Notes: generated from the sequence alone by a model not told the origin. Numbered from the stretch's first letter, positions 1 through 9,101 are shown. The stretch: DNA of 41,892 nucleotides from Pasteurellaceae bacterium 15-036681 (GCA_002002485.1 MQVI01000019.1:1-41892); one strand, 5' to 3'. Program-made: numbers and translations.

Positions 1-2
1 AT

Positions 3-959
3 TTATGGTTATATATGCTAATTCTATCAGGTTCAGCTTTTATAGGAAATATTTCTTTGTGGAGCTATTTAAGAAAAATCATACAACCAATAACTCAGAT
101 AGAATTAGATTATATTAAACATTTCAAGCCTATGTTATATATATTTATTCCTCAGTTAGTATCAGTAGTATTTATAAGTTTAAATAAATTATTTTTAGGT
201 GGTTTATCAACATTTACTCAAGCTGGATTCTTTGATAATGCAGATAAATTGATCAGAATTATTCTTACACTTATAACTTCTCTTGGTACTGTTATTTTTC
301 CTAGGATTTCAAATAGTTTTAAGCATAATAACTTGAAAGCAGTAAATGAATTAACTAGATTGATTTTTCTTGTGTCGGGTGTTTTTTCATTTCCTATTGT
401 TGTTGGTTTTTTCTTTATATCTGACACTTTTTCACTGCTCTTTTTTGGAAGTGATTTCTATGGGATATCTAGTGTTATATCCATTTTAGCAGTTGGGCTT
501 ATATTTATGGGGTGGTCTTCTGTTATTGGAAACCAATATCTAATTTCAATTAATCAACCCAAAGGGCTTACGGTATCTCTACTCATTGCAATGTTAATTA
601 TTATTCCAATTTCATTCTGTTTAGTGCCAATATATGGTGCAAATGGTGCGGCTATATCTGCGGTAGTTGGAGAATTAATAATATTATTAGTGCAGATGGT
701 TTATATTAATAAACATATAAGAATAACCTATTTACTATCAGATATGTACAAGATTATATTTTCCACTTTTATTATGGGAGTTGGATGTTTCTTAATTGAA
801 AATATTATAATAGATCCTATAGTCGAGATGATAATGCAAGTTGCTGTTGGTGCATTAATTTATGTGCTATGCCTATCACTTGTTAGAATATCAGAAATTG
901 ATGATATAAAAAGGAAGTTGTTAGTAAAATTTTCACTAAATAGGAGAGGGGATGAATAG
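3..959 (+). CDS. wzx: O-antigen/polysaccharide flippase, Wzx-like (5' end outside window)
   Basis: This is the C-terminal part of a polytopic membrane protein. The reading frame is already open at the first base, so the true start lies upstream; the ATG at 15 is probably internal. About 318 residues are present, compared with roughly 400-480 for the family. Many hydrophobic helices alternate with short basic loops, and phrases such as GANGAAISAVVGELIILLVQM are typical of the MATE/Wzx (PST) superfamily, which flips undecaprenyl-linked O units across the inner membrane. The stop overlaps the start of the next gene by 8 bases, so the two are probably translationally coupled. The coding sequence is strongly A+T-rich, as is common for serotype-specific genes. 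The exact substrate cannot be inferred. Confidence 0.8.
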   Translation, partial: LWLYMLILSGSAFIGNISLWSYLRKIIQPITQIELDYIKHFKPMLYIFIPQLVSVVFISLNKLFLGGLSTFTQAGFFDNADKLIRIILTLITSLGTVIFPRISNSFKHNNLKAVNELTRLIFLVSGVFSFPIVVGFFFISDTFSLLFFGSDFYGISSVISILAVGLIFMGWSSVIGNQYLISINQPKGLTVSLLIAMLIIIPISFCLVPIYGANGAAISAVVGELIILLVQMVYINKHIRITYLLSDMYKIIFSTFIMGVGCFLIENIIIDPIVEMIMQVAVGALIYVLCLSLVRISEIDDIKRKLLVKFSLNRRGDE

Positions 960-2262
960 AATTAGTTCGTTAATTTTATTGATGTTGTGTGATATTGTAG
1001 CTATATTTTTTTCGATAGTATTAGCAGTATTTGTTCGCCAATTTGTTAATGTTTTTTTTGATGTACCAATAATTGACTACTCATATGTTAGTTTTGGGGC
1101 TGTATATATTACTCAAATATTAATTTGGGGATATCTAGGGATTTATACTAAGCGTTTTGATTTCTGGCATGAAAGTCGTTTGATATTTAAAGGTAGTTTT
1201 TTAGCTTTTGTTCTACTTTTTGCAGGGTTGGCATTAGGACAAAATGCAGAATTTTATTCTAGAACAACATTATTTTTAATATTTCTAGTTTCAAGTGTTA
1301 TTGTTCCTATCGGTAAGCTTTTTATAAAAAAAGGCTTATTTCAGTTTGGTATTTGGCAAAAGCCGGCAAAAATAATTAGTGAAAATGAAGAGTTTAAGCA
1401 TGAAATTCTCGAAAATAAATATCTAGGCTATGTATTAGCTAATGACTCTAATCATAAAACAATTTTTATTGATGGTGCTAATATAGGTAAAGAAAAATTA
1501 AATAAAATTATAGAAGGTAATATCAAAGATAGTAGAGAGATTATTTTCACACCTGTACTTAGTGGATATGATTTTTCTAATTCTTATATTTACAATGTAT
1601 TTAATTCAAGGACAAACATCTTTACCCTAGAAAATGAATTGCTTAAAAAAAGGAATAGGATATTAAAAATAGTTACAGATTACACGCTAACTATAGTTTC
1701 ATCGATTTTGTGGTTACCATTGCTTGGATTTATAGCCTTTCTTATAAAGAAAGAAGATCCTAAAGGGGCTGTTTTTTTTAAACAAAAGCGACTCGGTATT
1801 GATGGAAAAGAATTTACTTGTTATAAATTCCGTTCAATGTACTCAGATCAGTCTTTTATGGATAAGTGGTTGAAGGATAATCCTAGTGAAAAAGAGTACT
1901 ATGATATCTACCACAAATACATGAATGATCCTAGAGTTACAAAAATAGGTGCATTTCTTAGAAAGACATCGCTTGATGAAATTCCACAGTTAATTAATGT
2001 ACTAAAAGGTGAAATGAGCCTAGTTGGTCCTCGCCCTTATATGGTAACAGAGAAATCAGATATAGGACAAAAGTCATCTCTAGTGTTAAATGTTAAACCT
2101 GGAATTACAGGTCTTTGGCAAGTAAGTGGGAGAAGTGATGTTGATTTTGATACTCGAGTGGATATGGATGTTTGGTATATGAAAAATTGGTCTCTTTGGA
2201 ATGATATTGTGATATTGCTAAAAACAATTGGTATTGTTTTAAAAAGAGATGGTGCATACTAA
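952..2262 (+). CDS. wbaP: undecaprenyl-phosphate galactose-1-phosphate transferase, WbaP-like
   Basis: This 436-aa protein starts O-antigen unit assembly by moving a sugar-1-phosphate from a UDP-sugar onto undecaprenyl phosphate at the inner membrane. Four or five hydrophobic helices fill roughly residues 1-125. A soluble middle region follows, and then the bacterial sugar transferase domain from about residue 225. Visible signatures are the basic KFRSMY segment, the catalytic Asp-Glu pair in SLDEIPQLINVL (about D342-E343), SLVGPRPYM, and the WbaP-like tail GITGLWQVSGRSD. Galactose specificity rests only on resemblance to WbaP; a WcaJ-like glucose transferase is possible. The start ATG lies inside the end of wzx and is preceded by AGGAGAGGGG. 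The gene is A+T-rich like wzx and unlike the rfb genes that follow. Confidence 0.85.
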   Translation: MNRISSLILLMLCDIVAIFFSIVLAVFVRQFVNVFFDVPIIDYSYVSFGAVYITQILIWGYLGIYTKRFDFWHESRLIFKGSFLAFVLLFAGLALGQNAEFYSRTTLFLIFLVSSVIVPIGKLFIKKGLFQFGIWQKPAKIISENEEFKHEILENKYLGYVLANDSNHKTIFIDGANIGKEKLNKIIEGNIKDSREIIFTPVLSGYDFSNSYIYNVFNSRTNIFTLENELLKKRNRILKIVTDYTLTIVSSILWLPLLGFIAFLIKKEDPKGAVFFKQKRLGIDGKEFTCYKFRSMYSDQSFMDKWLKDNPSEKEYYDIYHKYMNDPRVTKIGAFLRKTSLDEIPQLINVLKGEMSLVGPRPYMVTEKSDIGQKSSLVLNVKPGITGLWQVSGRSDVDFDTRVDMDVWYMKNWSLWNDIVILLKTIGIVLKRDGAY

Positions 2263-2290
2263 AAATAGTTTTAATTAATAGGTCATACAA

Positions 2291-3358
2291 ATGTCAAAAA
2301 AAATCTTAGTAACTGGCGGTGCAGGCTTTATTGGTTCAGCAGTAGTTCGTCATATTATTAACGACACTCAAGATTCAGTGGTAAACGTAGATAAACTTAC
2401 CTATGCAGGTAATTTGGAATCCCTTGAATCTGTGGAAAACAATCCTCGTTATGCTTTTGAGCAAGTCGATATTTGCGATAAAGAAGGTCTAGAACGCATA
2501 TTTACAACACATCAGCCTGATGCTGTGATGCATTTAGCAGCAGAAAGCCATGTGGACCGTTCTATTGATGGACCTGCAGCATTTATTGAAACCAATATTG
2601 TGGGTACTTATACATTATTGGAGGTTGCTCGTACTTATTGGAATGGTCTAGAAGGTGATAAAAAAGCTGGCTTCTGTTTCCATCATATTTCAACTGATGA
2701 AGTTTATGGTGATTTGGAAGGAACAGATGATCTCTTTACAGAAACCACCCCTTATGCGCCAAGTAGTCCTTATTCAGCTTCAAAAGCTTCAAGTGACCAC
2801 TTAGTTCGAGCTTGGTTGCGTACTTATGGTTTACCTACTATTGTAACGAATTGTTCAAACAATTATGGTCCATTCCATTTTCCTGAGAAATTAATTCCAT
2901 TAATGATCTTAAATGCCTTAGACGGTAAAAAATTGCCGGTTTATGGTAATGGTATGCAGATCCGTGATTGGCTATTCGTAGAAGATCATGCTCGTGCGTT
3001 ATATAAAGTTGTAACAGAAGGTGAGATTGGTGAAACTTACAATATTGGCGGACATAATGAGAAAGCGAATATCGAGGTAGTACGTACCATTTGTGGTTTA
3101 TTAGAAGAGTTAGTACCAAATAAACCAGCTGGTGTAGCGAAATATGAAGATTTGATTACCTATGTAACAGATCGCCCGGGACATGATGTTCGTTATGCGA
3201 TTGATGCTGCAAAAATCGGCCATGAATTAGGTTGGGTTCCGCAAGAAACCTTTGAAAGTGGTATTCGTAAAACGGTTGAATGGTATTTAAATAACAAAAA
3301 ATGGTGGAGTCGTGTATTAGATGGTTCTTACAATTTTGAACGTTTAGGCACAAAGTAA
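2291..3358 (+). CDS. rfbB: dTDP-glucose 4,6-dehydratase
   Basis: This enzyme converts dTDP-D-glucose to dTDP-4-keto-6-deoxy-D-glucose, the second step of dTDP-L-rhamnose synthesis in the cytosol. The 355-aa product is an extended short-chain dehydrogenase. It shows the N-terminal NAD-binding motif GGAGFIGS, then [12 protein letters not shown], then STDEVYGDL with the Thr-Asp-Glu of the dehydratase active site, and the YSASK catalytic Tyr-Lys motif. Length is normal for RmlB/RfbB. It lies 28 bp after wbaP and 11 bp before rfbA, and begins the rhamnose block rfbB-A-D-C. Its base composition is clearly less A+T-rich than wzx and wbaP. The upstream ribosome-binding site is weak. Confidence 0.96.
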   Translation: MSKKILVTGGAGFIGSAVVRHIINDTQDSVVNVDKLTYAGNLESLESVENNPRYAFEQVDICDKEGLERIFTTHQPDAVMHLAAESHVDRSIDGPAAFIETNIVGTYTLLEVARTYWNGLEGDKKAGFCFHHISTDEVYGDLEGTDDLFTETTPYAPSSPYSASKASSDHLVRAWLRTYGLPTIVTNCSNNYGPFHFPEKLIPLMILNALDGKKLPVYGNGMQIRDWLFVEDHARALYKVVTEGEIGETYNIGGHNEKANIEVVRTICGLLEELVPNKPAGVAKYEDLITYVTDRPGHDVRYAIDAAKIGHELGWVPQETFESGIRKTVEWYLNNKKWWSRVLDGSYNFERLGTK

Positions 3359-3369
3359 TAGGAGCTATT

Positions 3370-4248
3370 ATGAAAGGTATTATTCTTGCAGGTGGTTCAG
3401 GTACTCGCCTTTATCCAATTACCCGTGGTGTGTCAAAACAGTTACTGCCTGTTTACGATAAGCCAATGATTTATTATCCGCTTTCAGTGTTAATGCTAGC
3501 AGGTATTCGTGATGTGTTAGTGATTACAACACCGGAAGACAACGAGGGCTTTAAACGCCTATTAGGTAATGGTTCTGATTTTGGAATCAATATCAGCTAT
3601 GCGATTCAACCAAGTCCAGATGGTTTAGCACAAGCTTTCTTAATTGGCGAAGAATTTATTGGCGATGATTCTGTTTGTTTAGTACTTGGCGATAATATTT
3701 TTTATGGCCAGCATTTTACTCAATCTCTTCAAGAAGCGACTAAATTAGCGGATGAGGGTAAAGCAACGGTGTTTGGTTATCAAGTAAAAGATCCAGAACG
3801 TTTTGGCGTTGTGGAATTTGATGAAAATTTCAAAGCATTATCAATTGAAGAAAAGCCAGCAAAACCGAAATCAAATTGGGCTGTTACAGGTTTATATTTC
3901 TATGATAACCGTGTTGTTGAGCTTGCAAAACAAGTTAAGCCATCTGCGCGTGGTGAATTGGAAATTACGACATTAAATGAAATGTATCTTAACGACGGTA
4001 GCTTAAATGTACAATTGCTTGGCCGTGGTTTTGCTTGGTTAGATACAGGGACTCACGATAGTCTTCACGAAGCAGCTTCATTCGTCAAAACGATTGAACA
4101 CGTGCAGAATCTCCAAGTTGCTTGCTTAGAAGAGATTGCATGGCGCAATGGTTGGTTAAGTTCAGAACAAGTTGAGACTTTAGCGAAGCCTATGTCGAAA
4201 AATGATTACGGTCAATATTTATTGCGCTTAGTGAAAGGGGCAAAATAA
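3370..4248 (+). CDS. rfbA: glucose-1-phosphate thymidylyltransferase
   Basis: RfbA joins glucose-1-phosphate and dTTP to give dTDP-glucose, the entry step to dTDP-L-rhamnose. The 292-aa protein has the nucleotidyltransferase signature [11 protein letters not shown] followed by [18 protein letters not shown]. It also has the metal and nucleotide-binding LGDNIFYG and the sugar-binding segments [11 protein letters not shown] and [13 protein letters not shown]. The length matches the RmlA/RffH family. RffH, the enterobacterial common antigen paralogue, is nearly indistinguishable by motif, but the flanking rfbB, rfbD and rfbC argue for a rhamnose pathway. A GGAG sits shortly before the ATG. The stop codon overlaps the rfbD start by one base. 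Confidence 0.95.
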   Translation: MKGIILAGGSGTRLYPITRGVSKQLLPVYDKPMIYYPLSVLMLAGIRDVLVITTPEDNEGFKRLLGNGSDFGINISYAIQPSPDGLAQAFLIGEEFIGDDSVCLVLGDNIFYGQHFTQSLQEATKLADEGKATVFGYQVKDPERFGVVEFDENFKALSIEEKPAKPKSNWAVTGLYFYDNRVVELAKQVKPSARGELEITTLNEMYLNDGSLNVQLLGRGFAWLDTGTHDSLHEAASFVKTIEHVQNLQVACLEEIAWRNGWLSSEQVETLAKPMSKNDYGQYLLRLVKGAK

Positions 4249-5123
4249 TGGCAAAATTTTTAATTACTGGCGCTAAGGGGCAAGTTGGTCATTGTCTGAC
4301 TCAGCAGTTAACAGGTAAAGCAGATATTTTGGCTGTTGATCGTGATGAATTAGATATTACTGACCGAGAGGCTGTATTTAAAGCTGTTAAGGCGTTTCAG
4401 CCAGATGTGATTATCAATGCAGCAGCTCATACCGCAGTAGATCGTGCAGAAACCGAAGTTGAGCTTTCTGAAGCAATTAATGTGAAAGGCCCCCAGTATC
4501 TTGCAGAAGCTGCCAATGAAATGGGTGCAGCCATTTTACATATTTCAACAGACTATGTGTTTGAAGGTACAGGAACTGGCGAATATAAAGAAGATGATCA
4601 AACCAATCCGCAAGGCGTATATGGTAGAACAAAATTAGAGGGTGAAATTGCGGTTCAACAAGCAAATCCTCGTTCTATTATTCTACGTACTGCTTGGGTA
4701 TTTGGCGAACATGGCAATAACTTTGTAAAAACTATGATTCGCTTAGGTAAAGAGCGTGAAGTTTTAGGCGTAGTTGGCGACCAATTTGGTGGACCAACTT
4801 ATGCAGGTGATATTGTAGCCGCTTTAATTAAGATCGCTAATTTAATTATTGAAGGTAAAACTAATGCCTTTGGTGTTTATCACTTTACAGGCAAACCTTA
4901 TGTAAGCTGGCATGGTTTTGCTCAAGCGATTTTTGAACAAGCAGAATTGCAAAAAGTTATTGAAAAGCAACCGCTTGTCAACAGCATTGCAACGAGTGAC
5001 TACCCAACACCAGCAAAACGCCCTGCAAATTCGCGCTTAGATTTAACTAAAATTAAGCAAGTATTTGATATTGAACCGAGCGATTGGCAAAAGGCGTTAG
5101 AGAATATTAAGGCGTATGCTTAA
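4248..5123 (+). CDS. rfbD: dTDP-4-dehydrorhamnose reductase
   Basis: This NADPH-dependent reductase makes dTDP-L-rhamnose, the last step of the pathway. The 291-aa protein starts with the Rossmann motif TGAKGQVG. It continues with DVIINAAAHTAVDRAE and STDYVFEGTG, and has the catalytic YGRTKLEGE (Tyr-x-x-x-Lys) motif, all typical of RmlD. Its start codon overlaps the rfbA stop (TAATG), which suggests translational coupling. In many genomes the order is B-D-A-C; here it is B-A-D-C. Nothing looks truncated. Confidence 0.95.
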   Translation: MAKFLITGAKGQVGHCLTQQLTGKADILAVDRDELDITDREAVFKAVKAFQPDVIINAAAHTAVDRAETEVELSEAINVKGPQYLAEAANEMGAAILHISTDYVFEGTGTGEYKEDDQTNPQGVYGRTKLEGEIAVQQANPRSIILRTAWVFGEHGNNFVKTMIRLGKEREVLGVVGDQFGGPTYAGDIVAALIKIANLIIEGKTNAFGVYHFTGKPYVSWHGFAQAIFEQAELQKVIEKQPLVNSIATSDYPTPAKRPANSRLDLTKIKQVFDIEPSDWQKALENIKAYA

Positions 5124-5132
5124 GGACTGACA

Positions 5133-5675
5133 ATGAAAATTATTGATACAAAAATCCCTGATGTGAAATTATTAGAACCACAAGTATTTGGTGATGAGCG
5201 TGGTTTCTTTATGGAAACATTCCGTGATGAATGGTTTAAACAAAATGTAGCAAATCGTACATTTGTACAAGAAAATCACTCAAAATCAGTAAAAGGTGTA
5301 TTACGTGGGTTACATTACCAAACTGAAAATACTCAGGGTAAATTAGTCCGTGTTGTATCGGGTGCCGTGTTCGATGTTGCTGTAGATATGCGTAAAAGCT
5401 CACCTACATTTGGACAATGGGTTGGTGAAGTATTATCAGCAGAAAATAAGCGTCAATTATGGGTGCCAGAAGGTTTTGCACATGGCTTCTATGTAATGAC
5501 TGATGAAGCAGAGTTTGTTTATAAATGTACTGATTACTACAATCCAAAAGCAGAGCATTCCTTAATTTGGAATGATAAAACCGTTGGGATTGAATGGCCT
5601 TTAGAAGGTGAACCAAGTTTATCAGCTAAGGATTTAGCTGGGAAAAAACTTGAAGAAGCTATTACCTTTAAATAG
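5133..5675 (+). CDS. rfbC: dTDP-4-dehydrorhamnose 3,5-epimerase
   Basis: RfbC epimerises C3 and C5 of dTDP-4-keto-6-deoxyglucose before the RfbD reduction. It is a 180-aa cupin-fold protein. The active-site His of the RGLHYQ motif is residue 61 and a substrate-binding Lys is residue 70 in GKLVRV. DVAVDMRKSSPTFGQWVGE and EGFAHGFYVM are further RmlC signatures, and the YKCTDYY segment supplies the usual active-site tyrosine. It follows rfbD by 9 bp with AAGGA before the ATG, and ends just before a strong bidirectional terminator. It is the last gene of the O-antigen transcription unit. Confidence 0.95.
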   Translation: MKIIDTKIPDVKLLEPQVFGDERGFFMETFRDEWFKQNVANRTFVQENHSKSVKGVLRGLHYQTENTQGKLVRVVSGAVFDVAVDMRKSSPTFGQWVGEVLSAENKRQLWVPEGFAHGFYVMTDEAEFVYKCTDYYNPKAEHSLIWNDKTVGIEWPLEGEPSLSAKDLAGKKLEEAITFK

Positions 5676-5678
5676 TGT

Positions 5679-5707
5679 AAAAAGCAGAAATTATATTTCT
5701 GCTTTTT
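5679..5707. terminator. bidirectional intrinsic terminator between rfbC and waaL
   Basis: A perfect 12-bp inverted repeat (AAAAAGCAGAAA / TTTCTGCTTTTT) flanks the loop TTATA. T-runs arise on both strands, so it can stop rfbC transcription from the left and waaL transcription from the right. Confidence 0.85.
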
Positions 5708-5719
5708 ATATCACCTCTA

Positions 5720-6970
5720 TTACTGCTTACATTGCTTAACTGAGCAGTATAAAATAATAGTTAAAAAGAAATAAAAAATACTTCCTGAATTATGAGCCAG
5801 AAATGTTTGGCTTAAGAAATAACTCATCGTAGCGACTATATTTAGTATGCCTAATGTAGAAATACATTTTGCTTCTACAGATGCTGATTGTAAACTATTT
5901 AAGAAATATCGAAATGGAATTACTAAAATAAATAGTAATCCTAAAAATCCAAATACCCCTCTCTTGACCAATGAGTCTAAGTATTGATTGTGAGAATCAT
6001 TAAATTGTAATGTGGTTTCTGCCATAGTTTTAGCTTCAACTTGCGACTTTTTAAGTTCTTGATAGCCTTTATTTCCCCAGCCTAAAAGTGGTTTATCTTT
6101 TATGCCTAGCCAAGCGTTTTCCCACATATCAAAGCGCGCACCTAAAGAGGAACTTTTATAGTTCTTTTCCATATACAAAGTAATATCTTTTTGAGCTGCA
6201 TCGATCCTTTTCATAACACCTGTTTGTGGAATAAATGTAACTGCCGCACTAATAACTACAACAAATAATATTAAAACACTAATTAGCTTTTTATTTAATT
6301 GTTTATAATTAATTACCAGAATGGTAGCTAAAACAAAAGGGATAGCAACCCATCCTCCTCTAGCACCAGTTAAAGCGCTAGAAGTAATCCCTAATACTAC
6401 ACACACCATAGCTAATACCATAAAGCTATATTTACGCTGTGTTTTCCAGTAAATTGCAATTGCTAAACTACACATTGCTAAAGTAACAGAGATATCACCA
6501 GCTTGAATATGCATATGTTCACTAAATACTTGATATGTTTTTAAATAAAACTTCTGATACAAGGCTACAATCCCTGCTATTGCAGCTCCCACAGGAACAG
6601 CATGTACCAACCAATTAAATTTAATTGGGAATTGGCTAAATAGTAGAATTAAAGGAATAAATAGCAAGATTCTACTTGGATTATCAATTTCTCTAAAGCT
6701 ATCACCATGGTAGATAGTGGCGATTAGAAATGTAAGAAAATAGAATACGAATGAGAAAATTATTAATTTATCGTCTTTATCCGTTATCCATTTCTTTTTG
6801 AATACAAATAGATAAACAATAAGATAGATTGTACTAGTGCCACCAAGAATCATTGGTGAGTAGCTGTAGCCTTTAGGTATAGCAAGGAGTACAAGAAAAA
6901 AAATTGCGACCAGAGAATTAATCACAAAAGTTATGTGAGACCTTTCGATTTTATTAAAGATAGATGACAT
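5720..6970 (-). CDS. waaL: O-antigen ligase family membrane protein, WaaL-like
   Basis: This 416-aa polytopic inner-membrane protein has about ten to twelve hydrophobic helices and one large periplasmic loop in the second half. The loop contains SSLGARFDMWENAWLGIKDK, the PLLGWGNKGY segment and DSHNQYLDSLVKRGVFG. The His in the last motif (about residue 327) corresponds to the essential histidine of WaaL ligases, and TGARGGW carries the conserved Arg. WaaL transfers finished O-antigen from undecaprenyl pyrophosphate to lipid A-core in the periplasm. Its position beside the O-antigen cluster supports this. Wzy polymerases share the Wzy_C fold and remain an alternative, as does a protein O-oligosaccharyltransferase. 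Transcription is convergent with rfbC. Confidence 0.8.
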   Translation of the reverse strand: MSSIFNKIERSHITFVINSLVAIFFLVLLAIPKGYSYSPMILGGTSTIYLIVYLFVFKKKWITDKDDKLIIFSFVFYFLTFLIATIYHGDSFREIDNPSRILLFIPLILLFSQFPIKFNWLVHAVPVGAAIAGIVALYQKFYLKTYQVFSEHMHIQAGDISVTLAMCSLAIAIYWKTQRKYSFMVLAMVCVVLGITSSALTGARGGWVAIPFVLATILVINYKQLNKKLISVLILFVVVISAAVTFIPQTGVMKRIDAAQKDITLYMEKNYKSSSLGARFDMWENAWLGIKDKPLLGWGNKGYQELKKSQVEAKTMAETTLQFNDSHNQYLDSLVKRGVFGFLGLLFILVIPFRYFLNSLQSASVEAKCISTLGILNIVATMSYFLSQTFLAHNSGSIFYFFLTIILYCSVKQCKQ

Positions 6971-7002
6971 AATTGAGCCTTGTAGATTTTAGGTGGTGCA
7001 GA

Positions 7003-7008
7003 ATTATA
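7003..7008 (-). promoter_or_regulatory. candidate -10 box for waaL
   Basis: A consensus TATAAT lies on the minus strand 33 bp upstream of the waaL ATG. No good -35 hexamer is visible at 16-18 bp, so the promoter assignment is tentative. Confidence 0.35.
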
Positions 7009-7110
7009 CCTAATTTTTTTAGAAAACTCTTGTGATATAGGATAAAATTACAGGGAAGCGTACTGATTCAGTTAGCAGTATTGGCTAATTTAACTAGGGA
7101 GATTTACAAA

Positions 7111-9006
7111 TTGTCTTCATATATCATCAATAAATTATCAGATTTAGAGATTCTTTCTGAATCAGAAGAAATAGAATTCAAACTTGCTCAGGGTAAAGAT
7201 GGCAAAGGGGAACTTCCAAGAGATTTTTGGAAAAGTTACTCTGCTATGGCAAATACCCATGGTGGTTGGATTATTCTTGGTATTCGTGAAAAATCAGGAA
7301 AGTTTACTGTTGCAGGTGTTGATGATGTAGAAAAGATTAAGACGGATCTGTTTAATTTACTTAATAATCGCGATCATGTAAGTGCAAATTTATTAATTTC
7401 ACCTGATTCTATTAAAATTCATCATATTGACGATAAAAATATTATCAGTATTCAAATTCCGCAAGCAACTCGCAAACAAAAACCAGTTTACTTAACTAAA
7501 AATCCTTTAGGAAATACTTATATCCGTATTCACGAAGGCGATAGGTTATGTGATGATGACATGGTGAAACATATGCTTGCTGAGCAAGTAAACGATAGTC
7601 GAGATTCACAAATTTTATCGGAATATTACACTTTTGAAGATGATATTAATAAATCTAGCTTAAGTGCTTATCGAAATCGTTTATCAGCTAATAAGCCCGA
7701 TCATCCCTATCTAGATTTACCCCTATTCGATTTTTTCAAAAAAATTGGCGGTTGGGGGAGAGATCGAGTTTCTGGTAAATCAGGAATGACGATGGCTGGT
7801 TTATTGATGTTTGGTGAATTTAATTCAATTATTAGTCTTTTCCCACATTACTTTATAGACTATAGAGAGCCATCTGAAGAACGTTGGTCTGAGAGAGTAT
7901 TTCCTGATGGTACTTGGTCTGGCAATTTATTTGATTTCTATCGTAAAGTCGTTTTAAAGCTAACAGAAAATCTACGTGTACCTTTTGTGTTAGATGGAGA
8001 TCAGCGTGTTGATGATACACCTGTTCATAAAGCATTACGTGAAGCATTAGTTAATACTTTAGTGCATGCAGATTATTCTGAAAGAACATCAATCCTTGTT
8101 GAAAAATATCAAGATAAGTTTGAATTTAGAAATCCTGGTAATTTGCGTCTATCTTTGGCTGAAATTTTTGCTGGAGGTGTTCATGATTGTCGTAACAGCT
8201 TACTGCATCAAATGTTTTTATTGATTGGATTAGGTGAGCGAGCTGGATCAGGGATGCCTAAAATTATGAAAGGTTGTGAAAGTGCAAACTGGTCGCAACC
8301 ACAATTAGTTGAAAAACTGGAATCGCCACAATATACGACTTTAGTGATTTCCACGGTTAATTTAATTCCTGAAAATACCCGAAGAGGGCTTAATAGGGCG
8401 CTCGATCAAGAGTTTGATATGTTGTCTCATATGGAGCAACTTATTCTGGCAACTGCTTGGAATAAAGGATATGTTAATCATCGTAGTTGCTGTGAATTGA
8501 CTTCTCAGCATTCTAGAGATGTGACTTTGACTTTGCAGAAGTTAATTAAAAAGGGATTTTTAGAGTCAAAAGGAACATCGAAACAGAAAATTTACTCAAT
8601 TCCTATGGAACTTTTTTTGAAAGGAATATCAGTTAGTGACCCAGTTAGTGACCCAGTTAGTGACCCAGTTAGTGACCCAGTTAGTGACCCAGTTAGTGAC
8701 CCAGTTAGTGACCCAGTTAGTGACCCAGTTAGTGACCCAGTTAGTGACCCAGTTAGTAACCCAGTTAGTGACCCAGTTAGTAACCCAGTTAGAAAGTTGC
8801 TAAAATTATTAGAGAAATCTGATAAAGGTACAAATGAGTTGATGAAAGAGCTCAATATAAGTCACCGAAATTATTTCAAAAAGCAATACTTACAACCAGC
8901 ACTCTCAGCTTTTTTCATTGAAATGACAATACCAGATAAACCAAGTAGCCGTAATCAGAAATATCGTATTACAGGTCTAGGAAGCCGTGCATTATTGGTG
9001 GTGTAA
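7111..9006 (+). CDS. AlbA_2 / GHKL-type ATP-binding putative transcriptional regulator with a VSDP repeat linker
   Basis: The roughly 631-aa product matches the family often labelled RecG-like or DUF4062-like regulators. It has an N-terminal Schlafen/AlbA_2 domain (EIEFKLAQGKDGKGELPRDF, then MANTHGGWIILGI), a GHKL ATPase-like part (ALREALVNTLVHADYS, then NPGNLRLSLAEI and GLGERAGSGMPKI), and winged-helix DNA-binding segments. Residues about 508-559 are thirteen VSDP/VSNP tetrapeptides linking two winged-helix parts. No helicase motifs are present, so the helicase label would be wrong. The TTG at 7111 is preferred because AGGGAG lies 9 bp upstream; an in-frame TTG at 7081 has no such site. Its function is unknown; relatives include regulators and defence-associated proteins. 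It stands alone between the O-antigen locus and the rpsU operon, which suggests insertion. Confidence 0.75.
   Translation: MSSYIINKLSDLEILSESEEIEFKLAQGKDGKGELPRDFWKSYSAMANTHGGWIILGIREKSGKFTVAGVDDVEKIKTDLFNLLNNRDHVSANLLISPDSIKIHHIDDKNIISIQIPQATRKQKPVYLTKNPLGNTYIRIHEGDRLCDDDMVKHMLAEQVNDSRDSQILSEYYTFEDDINKSSLSAYRNRLSANKPDHPYLDLPLFDFFKKIGGWGRDRVSGKSGMTMAGLLMFGEFNSIISLFPHYFIDYREPSEERWSERVFPDGTWSGNLFDFYRKVVLKLTENLRVPFVLDGDQRVDDTPVHKALREALVNTLVHADYSERTSILVEKYQDKFEFRNPGNLRLSLAEIFAGGVHDCRNSLLHQMFLLIGLGERAGSGMPKIMKGCESANWSQPQLVEKLESPQYTTLVISTVNLIPENTRRGLNRALDQEFDMLSHMEQLILATAWNKGYVNHRSCCELTSQHSRDVTLTLQKLIKKGFLESKGTSKQKIYSIPMELFLKGISVSDPVSDPVSDPVSDPVSDPVSDPVSDPVSDPVSDPVSDPVSNPVSDPVSNPVRKLLKLLEKSDKGTNELMKELNISHRNYFKKQYLQPALSAFFIEMTIPDKPSSRNQKYRITGLGSRALLVV
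8632..8787 (+). repeat. 13 tandem copies of a 12-bp repeat (GTTAGTGACCCA)
   Basis: Thirteen uninterrupted 12-base units encode Val-Ser-Asp-Pro. Copies 11 and 13 read GTTAGTAACCCA and encode Val-Ser-Asn-Pro; the others are identical at DNA level, with no silent drift. The unit is a multiple of three, so gain or loss of copies changes linker length without a frameshift. The identity suggests recent slippage-driven expansion. Confidence 0.97.
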
Positions 9007-9015
9007 AAGATGTGT

Positions 9016-9036
9016 ATGCTATTAAATAGCATTTTA
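9016..9036 (+). terminator. intrinsic terminator after the AlbA_2 gene
   Basis: A perfect hairpin ATGCTAT-TAA-ATAGCAT is followed by TTTAT, 10 bp after the stop codon. Confidence 0.55.
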
Positions 9037-9072
9037 TAGAAGCAGTTTTGTTTGATTAACCTTAAACAACTC

Positions 9073-9101
9073 TTTACTTCTTAACCAAGCTAAGTTAGAA
9101 T
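9073..9101 (+). promoter_or_regulatory. candidate sigma-70 promoter of the rpsU-dnaG-rpoD operon
   Basis: TTTACT (9073-9078) and TAGAAT (9096-9101) are 17 bp apart. A G+C-rich discriminator (ACCGCACC) follows, as in stringently controlled ribosomal promoters. Transcription would start near 9108, about 74 bp before rpsU. Confidence 0.5.

Noticed and set aside
8632-8787. Tandem repeats as a possible CRISPR array
   Set aside because: The units are 12 bp, contiguous and in frame with a gene; there are no spacers and no cas genes.
8592-8855. Minus-strand open frame of LTGS repeats opposite the VSDP array
   Set aside because: It is open only because the 12-bp repeat has no stop in any frame; it has no ribosome-binding site and no family resemblance.
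7081-9006. AlbA_2 gene as an ATP-dependent RecG helicase
   Set aside because: It has no Walker A/B helicase motifs or DEAD/H box; the similarity is to the AlbA_2/GHKL regulators often mislabelled as RecG-like.
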